Source of the DNA: Corynebacterium curieae
GTDB lineage: Bacteria > Actinomycetota > Actinomycetes > Mycobacteriales > Mycobacteriaceae
Reading direction: 5' to 3'
Assembly (NCBI RefSeq): GCF_027570035.1
Contig: NZ_JAKMUU010000003.1
Coordinates: forward strand, 186,001 to 250,000
DNA: 64,000 nt
The notes beneath the pieces were generated by a model that saw only the letters and a list, made by a program, of their open reading frames with translations, had not been told where the DNA came from and searched no databases. Position numbers and translations under genes: made by a program. Positions 18,725 through 27,988 of the stretch are shown here, piece after piece; the first letter of the stretch is position 1, and every line of letters begins with the position of its first letter.

Positions 18725-19762
18725 GTGGCAGATTCCACTCACCGCGGCACCCGCATCGAGTTCCGCGAGATCACCAAGGTCTTTAAACAGAAAAAGGCAC
18801 GAGTCAAGGCCCTCGACAATGTCTCCATGACCATCGAGCCCGGCGAAATCGTCGGCATCATTGGCTATTCCGGCGCCGGCAAGTCCACCCTCGTGCGCAT
18901 GATCAACGGTTTGGACACCCCGTCCGCGGGTGAGCTACTGCTTGATGACACCAATATCGTCGGCATGTCCGAGAAGAAGCTACGCGGCATTCGCCGCAAT
19001 ATTGGCATGATCTTCCAGCAGTTCAACCTGATGAACTCGCGCACCGCGGCGGGCAATATTGAATACCCGCTGCAGCTGCAGGGCGTCGGCAAGCAGGAGC
19101 GCGCCAAGCGCGTGCAGGAGCTACTGGAATTCGTCGGCTTGGGAGACAAGGGCAAGAGCTACCCAGAGCAGCTTTCCGGCGGCCAGAAGCAACGCGTTGG
19201 CATTGCCCGTGCGCTGGCCACCAACCCTTCGCTCCTGCTTGCCGACGAAGCCACTTCCGCCCTCGACCCCACCACCACGCAGGAAGTCCTCGACCTGCTG
19301 CGCCGAGTCAATAAGGAATTCGGCATCACCATCGTGGTCATTACCCACGAGATGGAAGTCGTTCGCTCCATCGCCGATAAGGTCGCCGTGATGGAAAACG
19401 GCCGCGTAGTGGAACAAGGCAGCGTCTACGAGGTCTTCTCCAACCCGCAGACCTCCGTGGCCGCCAAGTTCGTGGCTACCTCGCTGCGCAACGAGCCCGA
19501 CGTCGTAGAAACCGATGACCTACTCGCGCACGAAGGCCGCCTGTTTACCATCAACCTCACCGAGGAATCCGGCTTCTTTACCGCCGCCGCCCGCCTCAAG
19601 GAGGCCGGCGTATCCATCGCCGTTGTCCACGGCGGCATCACCACGCTGCAGCAGCATTCCTTTGGCAAGCTGACCGTGCGGCTTAGCGGCGATAATAACG
19701 CCATCGAGGAGTTCTACCGCACGCTTTCTACCACCACCCAGATTGAGGAGATTGCACGATGA
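18725..19762 (+). CDS. metN: Methionine ABC transporter ATPase MetN
   Basis: Drives methionine import by ATP hydrolysis. 345 residues from GTG 18725. The ABC domain spans about 10-250 with Walker A GYSGAGKST, Q-loop IFQQFNL, signature LSGGQKQR, Walker B LLLADEAT and H-loop ITHEM. A C-terminal NIL domain (about 270-345) binds methionine for trans-inhibition of transport, as known for MetN. The four-base overlap with metI indicates coupling. Confidence 0.95.
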   Translation: MADSTHRGTRIEFREITKVFKQKKARVKALDNVSMTIEPGEIVGIIGYSGAGKSTLVRMINGLDTPSAGELLLDDTNIVGMSEKKLRGIRRNIGMIFQQFNLMNSRTAAGNIEYPLQLQGVGKQERAKRVQELLEFVGLGDKGKSYPEQLSGGQKQRVGIARALATNPSLLLADEATSALDPTTTQEVLDLLRRVNKEFGITIVVITHEMEVVRSIADKVAVMENGRVVEQGSVYEVFSNPQTSVAAKFVATSLRNEPDVVETDDLLAHEGRLFTINLTEESGFFTAAARLKEAGVSIAVVHGGITTLQQHSFGKLTVRLSGDNNAIEEFYRTLSTTTQIEEIAR

Positions 19763-20439
19763 CCGTCACCAACCTCGCCCAAGCCGACTGGGACCGCCTT
19801 GGCCCCTCGCTCGCCGATGCCATCGTCGACACCCTCATCATGGTCTCGACTACCCTGATCATTTCCGGCATCCTCGGCCTTGGCCTGGGCATGCTGCTCT
19901 ACACCACCCGCACGGGCGGAATCCTGCAAAACAGGTTTGTCTACGTCATTGTTAACCTGCTGGTGAACTTCGTCCGCCCCATCCCGTTCATCATTTTGCT
20001 GGCCTTTGCCCAGCCGTTGACCGTCGCCGTAATGGGCGGTTCCATCGGCCGCGGCCCAGCCACCTTCGTCATGGTGATCGCCGCAACCTTCTCCGTGGCC
20101 CGTGTGGTGGAGCAAAACCTCGTGGCCATCGACCCCGGTGTTATCGAAGCCGCCCGCTCCATGGGCGCCTCGCCGTGGAAGATCATCACCTCCGTGATCG
20201 TTCCGGAGGCTCTCGGCCCACTGATTCTGGGCTACACCTTCCTGTTCATCGCCATCGTGGACATGTCCGCTATGGCCGGCTACGTCGGCGGCGGCGGCTT
20301 GGGTGACTTTGCCATCGTCTACGGCTACCGCGCCTTCGAGTGGGAAGTCACCGTCGTGGCCACGCTCATCATCATCGTGCTGGTGCAAGCCGCCCAGTTC
20401 TTCGGCAACTGGCTATCCTCCAAGGTCATGCGCCGCTAG
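19759..20439 (+). CDS. metI: Methionine ABC transporter permease MetI
   Basis: Membrane channel subunit of the methionine importer. 226 residues with five to six membrane helices; the EAA loop, which contacts MetN, is EAARSMGASPWKIITSVIVP (about residues 134-153). Segments LVNFVRPIPFIILLAFAQPLT and YVGGGGLGDFAIVYGYRAF are typical of MetI. It is the last gene of the operon, and the next gene is convergent with 20 bases between them. Confidence 0.94.
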   Translation: MTVTNLAQADWDRLGPSLADAIVDTLIMVSTTLIISGILGLGLGMLLYTTRTGGILQNRFVYVIVNLLVNFVRPIPFIILLAFAQPLTVAVMGGSIGRGPATFVMVIAATFSVARVVEQNLVAIDPGVIEAARSMGASPWKIITSVIVPEALGPLILGYTFLFIAIVDMSAMAGYVGGGGLGDFAIVYGYRAFEWEVTVVATLIIIVLVQAAQFFGNWLSSKVMRR

Positions 20440-20443
20440 CCCC

Positions 20444-20457
20444 CGCTTGCCGACGCC
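20444..20457 (-). repeat. 14-mer repeat copy (exact), intergenic
   Basis: CGCTTGCCGACGCC lies entirely in the 20-base gap between the metI stop and the stop of the convergent gene. It is a non-coding exact copy, so codon usage cannot explain it. Confidence 0.8.
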
Positions 20458-20459
20458 GC

Positions 20460-21320
20460 CTACCCCGCGACCGGCTCCACGCCGGTCGCTACGATGGCTT
20501 GGCCTTTCTTCGGTGCATCGCCGCACGAGGAGACCACGCCTTCTACCTCGCGCTCCTCGAGCGCCACGCGCCAGCGCCGGCCGTCAGCGTGGCTGACCTC
20601 GCCGCCGTCGGAGGCGATGAGTTGGCCGTAGGCGAGGTCCTCGCCGGCGTCGATAAGCGAGCGGGCCACTGCCAACTCCGCCACCTGGCCGCGCGGGCCG
20701 AAAATACCGCGCCCGCGATTCGCTGGGTAGAAATACTTCCCCTTCGCCGCCGCCGCAATCATCTGCGCGGCGGCTTCTTTATTCATACGGCCAAAGGAAT
20801 AGCCCCACGGCATGAGCATGACCGATGGTGCAAACCGGTGGCCCTTGGTGTGCGAGGTCTCCCACACCAAATCCGGGTAATCCGCCACCAGGTCCGCCGC
20901 CAGCGGCCGACCCTTGACCGCGCAACAAGTATCGCGCTTCGCATGCGTGCACACCAGCACCAGCGGCGTCTCCAGTGCACCGCCCCCATTGCGGCCAGGA
21001 CCGGTCAGATCTAAATCAAGGATCTTCTCCGGCCCTGTCAATAGCACGAGCTCCATAACGCCCTGTTCGGCCCACACCAAGTAGCAGCGGTGCATCTTAC
21101 CTACTTGGCGGCCATCGCGGCCCGGCCGGCGAATAAGCTGCAGCCCCGCCGCTCCCTTCAATTTGGCCTTGAGCTGCGCCGTAAGGTCCGACCCAAAGGT
21201 ATCGCCGTCCAGCACGTCGCGCGACCATCCGCCCGGCCACTCGAAAAGCACATAGACGGATTCCTTCTTCGCCGTGCCCGGCAGCGGCTCTACCTGGATA
21301 TCTGAACAGAACTCGGTCAT
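20460..21320 (-). CDS. Sucrase/ferredoxin-like protein
   Basis: 286 residues. The sucrase/ferredoxin-like family (Suc_Fer-like, thioredoxin fold with possible 2Fe-2S) is indicated by CTHAKRDTCCAVKGRPLA (about residues 140-157) and the histidine segment ETSHTKGHRFAPS, both conserved in this actinobacterial family. MLMPWGYSFGRM is a further family stretch. No biochemical role is established in bacteria, and the annotation as sucrase is historical. It lies alone, convergent with metI and divergent from the AMIN-like lipoprotein gene. Confidence 0.85.
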   Translation of the reverse strand: MTEFCSDIQVEPLPGTAKKESVYVLFEWPGGWSRDVLDGDTFGSDLTAQLKAKLKGAAGLQLIRRPGRDGRQVGKMHRCYLVWAEQGVMELVLLTGPEKILDLDLTGPGRNGGGALETPLVLVCTHAKRDTCCAVKGRPLAADLVADYPDLVWETSHTKGHRFAPSVMLMPWGYSFGRMNKEAAAQMIAAAAKGKYFYPANRGRGIFGPRGQVAELAVARSLIDAGEDLAYGQLIASDGGEVSHADGRRWRVALEEREVEGVVSSCGDAPKKGQAIVATGVEPVAG

Positions 21321-21429
21321 ATATCTAAGCCTAACCTTTCTGCATTTCAGCTCACACCCTTGGCAACAATTCGGCCACGAAGCACCCCCTCAGCTATACA
21401 CTTCACGGCCGAAACTATAACCTAGGGGC

Positions 21430-21987
21430 ATGCTTAAAGCCCGTCTCGCCGCAACGCTTCTCGTCGCAGCTTTCCTCGGCGGTTGCGCCGCCCAAGAGAC
21501 GGACCGCACCACCATGGCCGCATCCGCAGAAAACTCCCAAATCAACCCGTTGGGCCAGGCCAATATGGAGATGAAGACCCTGCGTCCAAAGGCGCCGTCC
21601 GAACTTACGGTGACCGATGTGCGCATCGGCCAGCACGAAGGCTTCGAGCGCGTCGTCTTTGAGCTCGACGGCGGCGGCGCACCCGGTTGGTTCGTGGACT
21701 ACGCTGACACGCCTACGCAGCAAGGCTCTGGTAAAACTATCGCCCACTCTGGCGATACCGCACTCAATGTCAATATTGACGGCGTGGTCTACCCCTTCGA
21801 AGCCGGCAAGGACGACCCCCGTATCGGCGTAGTAGATGCGCCCACGGAGGGAATTGTCACCCAAGTGGTCAACGGCGGCACCTTTGAAGGCCGCCGCCAG
21901 TTCGTCATCGGCATGAATGCCCGCAAGCCTTACTCCGTGCAGGTGCTCGATAACCCCACCCGCCTCGTGGTCGATATTCGCAATTAG
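21430..21987 (+). CDS. AMIN-like domain lipoprotein
   Basis: 185 residues from ATG 21430. The signal peptide ends in a lipobox FLGGC (cysteine at residue 19), followed by a polar linker. The globular part (about 55-185, LTVTDVRIGQHEGFERVVFELDG to NPTRLVVDIRN) has the AMIN-like pattern of actinobacterial secreted proteins, which probably bind the cell wall. Function is unknown. Its stop overlaps the convergent imuB stop by four bases. Confidence 0.85.
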   Translation: MLKARLAATLLVAAFLGGCAAQETDRTTMAASAENSQINPLGQANMEMKTLRPKAPSELTVTDVRIGQHEGFERVVFELDGGGAPGWFVDYADTPTQQGSGKTIAHSGDTALNVNIDGVVYPFEAGKDDPRIGVVDAPTEGIVTQVVNGGTFEGRRQFVIGMNARKPYSVQVLDNPTRLVVDIRN

Positions 21988-23507
21988 TAAGTCGCCTCAA
22001 CCCGCCAGCGCCCACCAGCCCATACCAAAAGCCACGCCCGCTGATGCTCTTCGTGCTCAGCTTGCCCCACCACCTGCAGGCGCGCCACATGCTGCGGGCT
22101 ATCGGTCCACCACTGAGTATCCACCGGCCACGGTCCTGCCCACCCCAGTACGCGGAAGCGGTTCGCACCCCAGCCCAAGGCCACCGGCACGCTGGAGAGG
22201 AGGGCTTCGGCGGTAACAAAGACGGGGCGCCCGGCGGCGTCGATAAACCGAATGCGTGCGGCCGGATGATTCGGACCACCGCCCAGCCGTGCAGGCAGGG
22301 GCGCGGGAATACGGCCAGGCCACTCGCCCTGCGGCGGTGCGTCACGCTGCTCACCATAGGGAACGTACTCGATGCGCTCGGCCACCCCACGGCCGCCCAC
22401 TGCCCGCGCCTGCAGCACGCGGTCAATCCCCAGCTGTGATTGCACGCGGGCGATCACGCGCTTGACCTGTTCCTGCGAACCCTCCCCTCCCCAGAGGCCG
22501 GCGGCGGCTGGGGCGGCAACCTCCACCGGCTCCAGCGCTAGGCGGCGGATGGCCGCACCCTCACCAGTAGCGCGCGTGAGCCAACCATCGAGCTGCCAGC
22601 GCACGCGGTCCGCGGTGGCTTGCTCCGTCAGCGCCTCCTGCGTGCGCCATACCCGCGCCAGCTCCTCGCCGGTGTCAAACTCCGCCACCACGCGCAGCCG
22701 CAGGCACACCTTGCCGGCCTCCTCCAAGCGGGCATGCAGCCGAGCCGCGAGTTGGCGGGCTGCGAACGCCGCCGCGTCCACGCGCTCGATGCGCTCCTCC
22801 ATGTCCACGGCCAGGTCTGAGCGCGCCAGCTCTGGTGCCACGCGCCTATCCGCACGGGCCTGGGCCAGCTCGTGTGCGCGACGGCCCGGCTCGCCGAAAC
22901 GGGTATCTACCTGCTTAAACGGCAGCGCAGCCAGGTCACCCAGCCGCCGCACGCCCAGCTTATCCAGCTGCGCGATAAACCCAGCATCAAAGCCCAAAGC
23001 CTCATCGGCGGCCAGCACGCCTATGGGCTGGGTAGCCAAAAACTCCCGCGAACCGCCCTCCGGCACCACCGTGCCCACACCGCGGTGCCGGGCCGCAATA
23101 ACGGCCGTGGCAATCTCATCGGCGACGCCGAGGGTGGAGTCGAAGCCGGCGTACGAAGAGGCGTCGACAAGCATCTCTAGTGCTTTTTCCCCGTGGTAGC
23201 GCAGCGCAGCGCCCGCGTCCACAATTGCCAGGCCGGGGCGCAGCACCTCCACAGAGGACGCCACCGCATCCAAGCCGGCCGCAACCTCCGCAAACGCCGC
23301 GCCATCCCGGTCCGGATTGGCCTCTACCACCGCCGCCTCAGGGCACAGCGCTTGGGCCTGGCGCAAACGCATCCCGCGCCGAACGCCCGCCCGGCGCGCC
23401 GCCCTATCGCACACCGCCACCGCGTGGTTGCGCGCAATAACCATCGGCCCCTGACCACCGGCGGCCTGGATGGGCCAATCCGGAAACCACACCGCCGCTA
23501 CCCTCAT
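21984..23507 (-). CDS. imuB: Mutasome Y-family polymerase-like protein ImuB
   Basis: Non-catalytic Y-family polymerase homologue that links DnaE2 and the sliding clamp in SOS mutagenesis. 507 residues beginning MRVAAVWFPDWPIQ, the ImuB signature. The catalytic acids of active Pol IV are not kept: PDWP replaces the usual metal-binding motif, as in known ImuB proteins. A little-finger-like region follows, and then an extended C-terminal tail ending VWAGGRWRVEATY. The start overlaps the imuA' stop by four bases. No clear QLxLF clamp-binding motif was identified by eye, although LPFKQVDTRF is a candidate surface. Confidence 0.93.
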   Translation of the reverse strand: MRVAAVWFPDWPIQAAGGQGPMVIARNHAVAVCDRAARRAGVRRGMRLRQAQALCPEAAVVEANPDRDGAAFAEVAAGLDAVASSVEVLRPGLAIVDAGAALRYHGEKALEMLVDASSYAGFDSTLGVADEIATAVIAARHRGVGTVVPEGGSREFLATQPIGVLAADEALGFDAGFIAQLDKLGVRRLGDLAALPFKQVDTRFGEPGRRAHELAQARADRRVAPELARSDLAVDMEERIERVDAAAFAARQLAARLHARLEEAGKVCLRLRVVAEFDTGEELARVWRTQEALTEQATADRVRWQLDGWLTRATGEGAAIRRLALEPVEVAAPAAAGLWGGEGSQEQVKRVIARVQSQLGIDRVLQARAVGGRGVAERIEYVPYGEQRDAPPQGEWPGRIPAPLPARLGGGPNHPAARIRFIDAAGRPVFVTAEALLSSVPVALGWGANRFRVLGWAGPWPVDTQWWTDSPQHVARLQVVGQAEHEEHQRAWLLVWAGGRWRVEATY

Positions 23508-24166
23508 ACAGCCTCCAACCGGCGGCGCTCACCCACCGTGAGCATCCCGCGCGAGGTAGCCTGCTTCGAGGTCACCTCCACCTCCATGTCCACGCCGCGA
23601 ATGCGCCCGCTGCCCTTGCCGACGCCCCGATAGGCACTCACCCGTGCCTCTATCCCCACCGCCGTGCCCGGCAGCCGGGTGCCTATCGTGAGCACCGCTG
23701 CACGCCCGCCGCGCACCTTCGCCAGCACCGGCCGAGCCTTGGTAGGGCTCACCTCGCCGGGCGGCCCATGGTGGATGACGAGGTCCAGCCCTTCCGCCAA
23801 TACTCCCGTCACCATCCAGGATTCCAGGCCCGGATCCGGCACGGTCACCACACGTTCGATATCGCCTTTATCGGCCACTTGTGCGAGGAGGAGATCTGGC
23901 CACCCCACCACGCCTACATGCCCACCGCGGGCGGTGAGGTGGCAGATAAGCTCTACAATAAGCGCTGGGCAATTTGCACAGTGCGCCACCCGCCGGCGCG
24001 CCAGCCCACCTGCAGGAAGCAAGTGCGCCAGGCCAGGAAGTGTATCTACCAGCTCTTCTTCCGGGCCACGCTCCATAGCGCGCATGCGGGTACGCAGCAT
24101 CGCCACACGGTCCGACCTGCTCAGCCCGGCCACCGCTTTTTCTAGGCGAACGCTCGTTTGACTCAC
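23504..24166 (-). CDS. imuA': Mutasome accessory protein ImuA'
   Basis: 220 residues from GTG 24166 (MSQTSVRLEKAV...). The frame is open further up, but the upstream residues are rich in atypical sequence and overlap the promoter. The protein is a degenerate RecA-like fold without Walker A, as in mycobacterial ImuA', with GGLARRRVAHCANCPALIVELI and VVTVPDPGLESW visible. In mycobacteria ImuA' and ImuB recruit DnaE2 for damage-induced mutagenesis. It is coupled with imuB by overlap. A LexA-type half-site TGTTCGA lies about 41 bases upstream. Confidence 0.85.
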   Translation of the reverse strand: MSQTSVRLEKAVAGLSRSDRVAMLRTRMRAMERGPEEELVDTLPGLAHLLPAGGLARRRVAHCANCPALIVELICHLTARGGHVGVVGWPDLLLAQVADKGDIERVVTVPDPGLESWMVTGVLAEGLDLVIHHGPPGEVSPTKARPVLAKVRGGRAAVLTIGTRLPGTAVGIEARVSAYRGVGKGSGRIRGVDMEVEVTSKQATSRGMLTVGERRRLEAV

Positions 24167-24197
24167 CCGAATAGTATGAACCCTCACCCGGACACAT

Positions 24198-24213
24198 GCA
24201 AGTGTATGTTCGA
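24198..24213. promoter_or_regulatory. Candidate LexA box before imuA'
   Basis: The right half TGTTCGA (24207-24213) is perfect; the left half (GCAAG) matches poorly. Position between imuA' and the divergent membrane protein gene fits an SOS operator. It would tie imuA'-imuB to the same regulon as dnaE2. Confidence 0.45.
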
Positions 24214-24230
24214 ATGGTAACCTTAGCGGC

Positions 24231-24650
24231 ATGAACTTCAATGCTGCCTACGGTGCCATGCGCGAGCACACCACCCCCATCCCCACTCCGGCATGGGTGC
24301 GTTTGGGCTCGTCCATCCTCATCGGTGCGGCCGTGGCACTCTTGGCAAGCCGCGCGCATATCTTTGCCGCACTGGTTGGGGCGCTCGTATGCCTCGTGGC
24401 GGCCTTCGTTCTCGTCTTTGCCCACCCCTACCGCCGCGCGATGCGTGCTTATGCCGACAAGCGCAACGTCACCTTGGTTCCCACCATCGCACAGCTCGTA
24501 CCGCTTATGATTCTGTGGCTTATGGTGATGCTCGCGCCCATCGTGGCCCTGCCCACATGGGGCGCCGGCCTGGTGTGGCTAGTGGTCTTTGGGCTGAGCT
24601 TTTTCGTCTTCCCCCACGTGGATGGCACGCGCCGGCTCGCGTTTGCCTAA
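24231..24650 (+). CDS. Four-helix integral membrane protein
   Basis: 139 residues from ATG 24231 with four predicted helices (about 25-42, 45-64, 83-105 and 108-126) and short polar ends. The mid-loop HPYRRAMRAYADKRNV is basic and probably cytoplasmic. I do not recognise a family. It is divergent from imuA' and might share its control region. No partner is obvious. Confidence 0.7.
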   Translation: MNFNAAYGAMREHTTPIPTPAWVRLGSSILIGAAVALLASRAHIFAALVGALVCLVAAFVLVFAHPYRRAMRAYADKRNVTLVPTIAQLVPLMILWLMVMLAPIVALPTWGAGLVWLVVFGLSFFVFPHVDGTRRLAFA

Positions 24651-24787
24651 TCTATGCGACACTTTTAGGGGTTATCCACAGCTTTTTCGGCCTGCCTCGG
24701 GTGTGCGGGCCGGGTTATCCACAGAATGTGCCGCAACGGTTGCTCCGGCCGCGCGCCGGTGTAGGTGCACGCCGTAGCGTTGCAGGC

Positions 24788-25825
24788 ATGAACGCACTCG
24801 AGACCTACCTCACCGCCTTGGGCCCCGGCATGGATATCATCGCCGGGTGCCAAGGCATGTCCGGGTCCGAGCTCATGGACCGCGGCGCGCCCGATACCAT
24901 CGCCGCCGATCTGCTTCTTTTGTGCGAAAGCTACTTCGGCCGCACCAAATTTACGCGCCTGCAGCGCCGCGCTATTGCCGACGCCCGCCGCAACACCCAT
25001 TCCATTGCCACGCTTACCGCCCTAGAGCGCATTGTTAACCGCGCGCCCAGCAAGAAGCAGGCATGGCAGCTGCGTGCGGAATGCTGCGCGATGACCGGTT
25101 CGATGAGCCACATCCTCAAGCACGCCCGCCGACGCCTGCGCGAAATGAAAGACAACACTGTAAGCCCAGGCGTGCGCACTTACCGACGCCCCAATGACTA
25201 CTGGACACTTGCCATCACCGGAACCTCTAGTTTCATTGCGGATCTTAACGCCGCGCTGGCCGCGACCGGAAAGCAATCACTCGAGGCGGTAGAAAAGATC
25301 TTCTTTGACCAAGCAGCGGCCGCGCGGGCAGAAGTGGTGACTAATGCCATCGTGCCGCTGGACAAATTCATCCGCATCCGCGACGGCCGCGGCGATGATA
25401 TCGAACTCGATCTGACCAACGGCGCCACCATCACCGGCACCGAATATCTGCGCCGCGTGCTCAACGACGTCGGCTTTTCTGGCGACAAAGAAACCGGCTA
25501 CGTCACGCTCGTGCACCCCGAAGAAGGCCCAGTCAACTTGTACCGGACCGCACGCGTGGCCAATGACAAGCAGCGCATTATGGCCGCTGCAGAAAATCCA
25601 CGCTGCGCCTGGCCGGGCTGTAACCAGCCGGCCGACCTCTCCCAAGTCCACCACCTTAAAGCGTGGAGCAACGGCGGGGAGACAAATATGAAAAACCTGG
25701 TCATGTGCTGCGCTTACCATAATGGCGTCAACGACGATGATCCTAACGCCCCACCTCGGCGCGGCCGCCTCGAGCGGGTGGGCGGACGCATTGTGTGGCG
25801 GCCACCGTTTACCCCGCGCGAGTAA
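24788..25825 (+). CDS. HNH endonuclease / DUF222 domain protein, copy 2
   Basis: 345 residues from ATG 24788. Same architecture as the protein at 9110-10090: an N-terminal helical DUF222-like region (CESYFGRTKFTRLQRRAIADA, compare YFGRTSFRAKQRAARR), then the HNH core with CAWPGC, VHHLKAWSNGGET and CCAYHNGVNDDDPNAP. Paired Cys and the HH/N residues are intact, so it is probably active. The two copies are in opposite orientation about 14.7 kb apart. The frame extends upstream to 24293, but that part overlaps the membrane protein gene and is not credible. Confidence 0.85.
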   Translation: MNALETYLTALGPGMDIIAGCQGMSGSELMDRGAPDTIAADLLLLCESYFGRTKFTRLQRRAIADARRNTHSIATLTALERIVNRAPSKKQAWQLRAECCAMTGSMSHILKHARRRLREMKDNTVSPGVRTYRRPNDYWTLAITGTSSFIADLNAALAATGKQSLEAVEKIFFDQAAAARAEVVTNAIVPLDKFIRIRDGRGDDIELDLTNGATITGTEYLRRVLNDVGFSGDKETGYVTLVHPEEGPVNLYRTARVANDKQRIMAAAENPRCAWPGCNQPADLSQVHHLKAWSNGGETNMKNLVMCCAYHNGVNDDDPNAPPRRGRLERVGGRIVWRPPFTPRE

Positions 25826-25848
25826 GTGCCGCCACTAAAACGAGCGAA

Positions 25849-25877
25849 AAGGCGCCCAGCGATAGCCTGAGCGCCTT
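25849..25877. terminator. Terminator between HNH gene and guaA
   Basis: AAGGCGC and GCGCCTT form a 7-bp stem with a 15-base loop, with A-run and T-run flanks. It is shared by the convergent HNH gene and guaA. Confidence 0.7.
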
Positions 25878-25891
25878 CTACGCATGCCGTT

Positions 25892-27466
25892 TTACTCCCA
25901 CTCGATGGTTCCCGGTGGCTTGGAGGTGCAGTCCAAGACCACGCGGTTGACGTCCTTTACCTCGTTGGTGATGCGGGTAGAAATCTTCTCCAGCACCTCG
26001 TACGGCAGGCGGGTCCAGTCCGCGGTCATGGCGTCTTCCGAGGACACCGGGCGCAGCACGATCGGGTGGCCATAGGTGCGGCCGTCGCCCTGCACGCCGA
26101 CGGAGCGGACATCGGCCAGCAGCACTACCGGGCACTGCCAAATCTGGTCATCTAGGCCGGCATTGGTCAGTTCTGTGCGGGCAATGAGGTCTGCCTCGCG
26201 CAGGGTTTCCAATCGCTCTTCGGTTACTTCACCGATAATACGGATGCCCAATCCCGGGCCGGGGAATGGCTGACGGTTGACGATCTCTTCCGGCAGACCC
26301 AGCTCACGGCCGACGGCACGTACCTCGTCCTTAAACAGCAGGCGCAACGGCTCGACCAGCTCGAACTCCACATCATCTGGCAGACCGCCGACATTGTGGT
26401 GAGACTTAATATTCGCCGTGCCATCGCCGCCGCCAGACTCGACAACGTCCGGGTACAGCGTTCCCTGGACGAGGTAGTCGACGGTGGAGCCTGCAGGGGC
26501 GTCGTCAAGCACGCCTGCAACCGCGCGCTCAAAGGAACGGATAAACTCCGCGCCGATGGCCTTGCGCTTGGCTTCTGGGTCGCTAACGCCTGTCAGCTTC
26601 TCCAAGAAGGCAGCGCGCTCATCCGCAGTCACCAGCTTCGCGCCGGTGGAGGCAACGAAGTCCTTTTCTACCTGCTCGCGTTCGCCGGCACGCAGCAAGC
26701 CGTGGTCAACGAAGACACAAGTGAGACGATCTCCAATGGCGCGCTGCACCAGTGCGGCCGCCACAGCGGAATCCACACCGCCGGACAGGCCGCAAATAGC
26801 GCGGCCTTCCTCGCCCACCTGCGCGCGGACATCCGCGATGAGCTGCTCGGCAATATTATCGGCCGTCCAATTCTGCTCTAGGCCAGCAATCTGGGTAAGG
26901 AAACGGGTAAGCACCTCTTGGCCGTGCGGCGAGTGGAGCACCTCAGGGTGGTACTGCACGCCGGCCATCTGCTTGGCTGGGCACTCCATAGCGGCAACGG
27001 GAGCACCGGCCGAGGTGGCAGTAACCTCAAAGCCTTCAGGTGCAGAAGAAACGGCATCACCGTGGGACATCCACACCTTGTGGGTGGACTCTAGGCCAGC
27101 GTGAAGCACACCGCCCTTAATGTCTATATCGGTGCGGCCGTACTCACGCTCGCCGGTGGAAGAGACAGTGCCACCAAGCGCATGGTTCATGGCCTGGAAA
27201 CCGTAGCAAATGCCGAAAACCGGAATGCCGAGCTCAAATAGCTCTGGCTTGAGGGCCGGGGCACCATCGGCATATACGGAAGATGGTCCGCCCGACAAAA
27301 TGAGAGCGGCTGGGTCCTTTGCTTTAATTTCCTCTACAGAAGCGGAGTTGGGGACAACCTCGGAGTAAATCTTGGCCTCGCGCACGCGGCGGGCAATAAG
27401 CTGCGCGTACTGAGCGCCAAAGTCCACCACGAGGACGGGGCGCGGGGTAGTATTTGGCTTAGTCAC
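25892..27466 (-). CDS. guaA: GMP synthase (glutamine-hydrolysing)
   Basis: Converts XMP to GMP with ATP and glutamine; last step of guanine nucleotide synthesis. 524 residues from GTG 27466. The class I amidotransferase domain (about 10-200) has the nucleophile in FGICYGFQ and GVQYHPEV with the His. The ATP-pyrophosphatase P-loop is [13 protein letters not shown] (about 230). The C-terminal dimerisation domain ends TIEWE, the family-universal terminus. It is separate from guaB by about 1.5 kb here, but the order guaA-guaB3-guaB on one strand is the actinobacterial pattern. Confidence 0.97.
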   Translation of the reverse strand: MTKPNTTPRPVLVVDFGAQYAQLIARRVREAKIYSEVVPNSASVEEIKAKDPAALILSGGPSSVYADGAPALKPELFELGIPVFGICYGFQAMNHALGGTVSSTGEREYGRTDIDIKGGVLHAGLESTHKVWMSHGDAVSSAPEGFEVTATSAGAPVAAMECPAKQMAGVQYHPEVLHSPHGQEVLTRFLTQIAGLEQNWTADNIAEQLIADVRAQVGEEGRAICGLSGGVDSAVAAALVQRAIGDRLTCVFVDHGLLRAGEREQVEKDFVASTGAKLVTADERAAFLEKLTGVSDPEAKRKAIGAEFIRSFERAVAGVLDDAPAGSTVDYLVQGTLYPDVVESGGGDGTANIKSHHNVGGLPDDVEFELVEPLRLLFKDEVRAVGRELGLPEEIVNRQPFPGPGLGIRIIGEVTEERLETLREADLIARTELTNAGLDDQIWQCPVVLLADVRSVGVQGDGRTYGHPIVLRPVSSEDAMTADWTRLPYEVLEKISTRITNEVKDVNRVVLDCTSKPPGTIEWE

Positions 27467-27499
27467 GTCCCATAGTCTAACCCACTAGACTAATGACCT

Positions 27500-27871
27500 A
27501 TGAAGCGCTTGACTGTTGTGCTCGCCGCGGGGCTTTTAATGTGCGGTTGCGATACCACACCAACCACGGCCGCGGTGACGTCTGCGCTGGATGAACAAGG
27601 CCCACAGCAGATAACGCTCCCGGCCGCGGAGATTTTTGGAGACCAGTGGGATGAGTGGGTTCCACTGTGTGGTTCGCGGCAGGCAGAGCGCGTGGGACAC
27701 TCAGATGTGGCGGATAATTCGGTGGTGCTGCGTGCGGCCGCGGAGGAGAAGGTAGTAGAGCTCAATCCAACGGGAGCACGCGTGTGCCCGGTACAAAATG
27801 CAGGGCACTGGCGGCCGATGGCACGGGAGACCACGTGGAGACGCGAAGGTGGTTGGCAGCTAGTCTCCTAA
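27500..27871 (+). CDS. Small secreted lipoprotein
   Basis: 123 residues from ATG 27500. The signal peptide ends LLMCGC (lipobox cysteine at residue 17), followed by a Thr-rich linker. The mature part has two further cysteines (in LCGSRQ and RVCPVQ) that could form a disulfide. I do not recognise the family; short lipoproteins of this form occur next to guaA in corynebacteria. It is divergent from guaA with 33 bases between the starts. Confidence 0.7.
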   Translation: MKRLTVVLAAGLLMCGCDTTPTTAAVTSALDEQGPQQITLPAAEIFGDQWDEWVPLCGSRQAERVGHSDVADNSVVLRAAAEEKVVELNPTGARVCPVQNAGHWRPMARETTWRREGGWQLVS

Positions 27872-27939
27872 CCGCTCTCCTAGCTTTCTGGTGTTTATCA
27901 GTGGATCAGCGGTATGCGGAAAAGAAGCCTAAGCACAAG

Positions 27940-27969
27940 ACGCGGCTGTACCAAAAGGCACAGCCGCGT
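27940..27969. terminator. Terminator between lipoprotein gene and guaB3
   Basis: ACGCGGCTGT and ACAGCCGCGT form a perfect 10-bp stem with a 10-base loop. The T-rich flank suits the plus-strand lipoprotein gene; the minus-strand guaB3 may also end here. Confidence 0.75.
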
Positions 27970-27988
27970 TGTGGGATTCGATCCGGAA

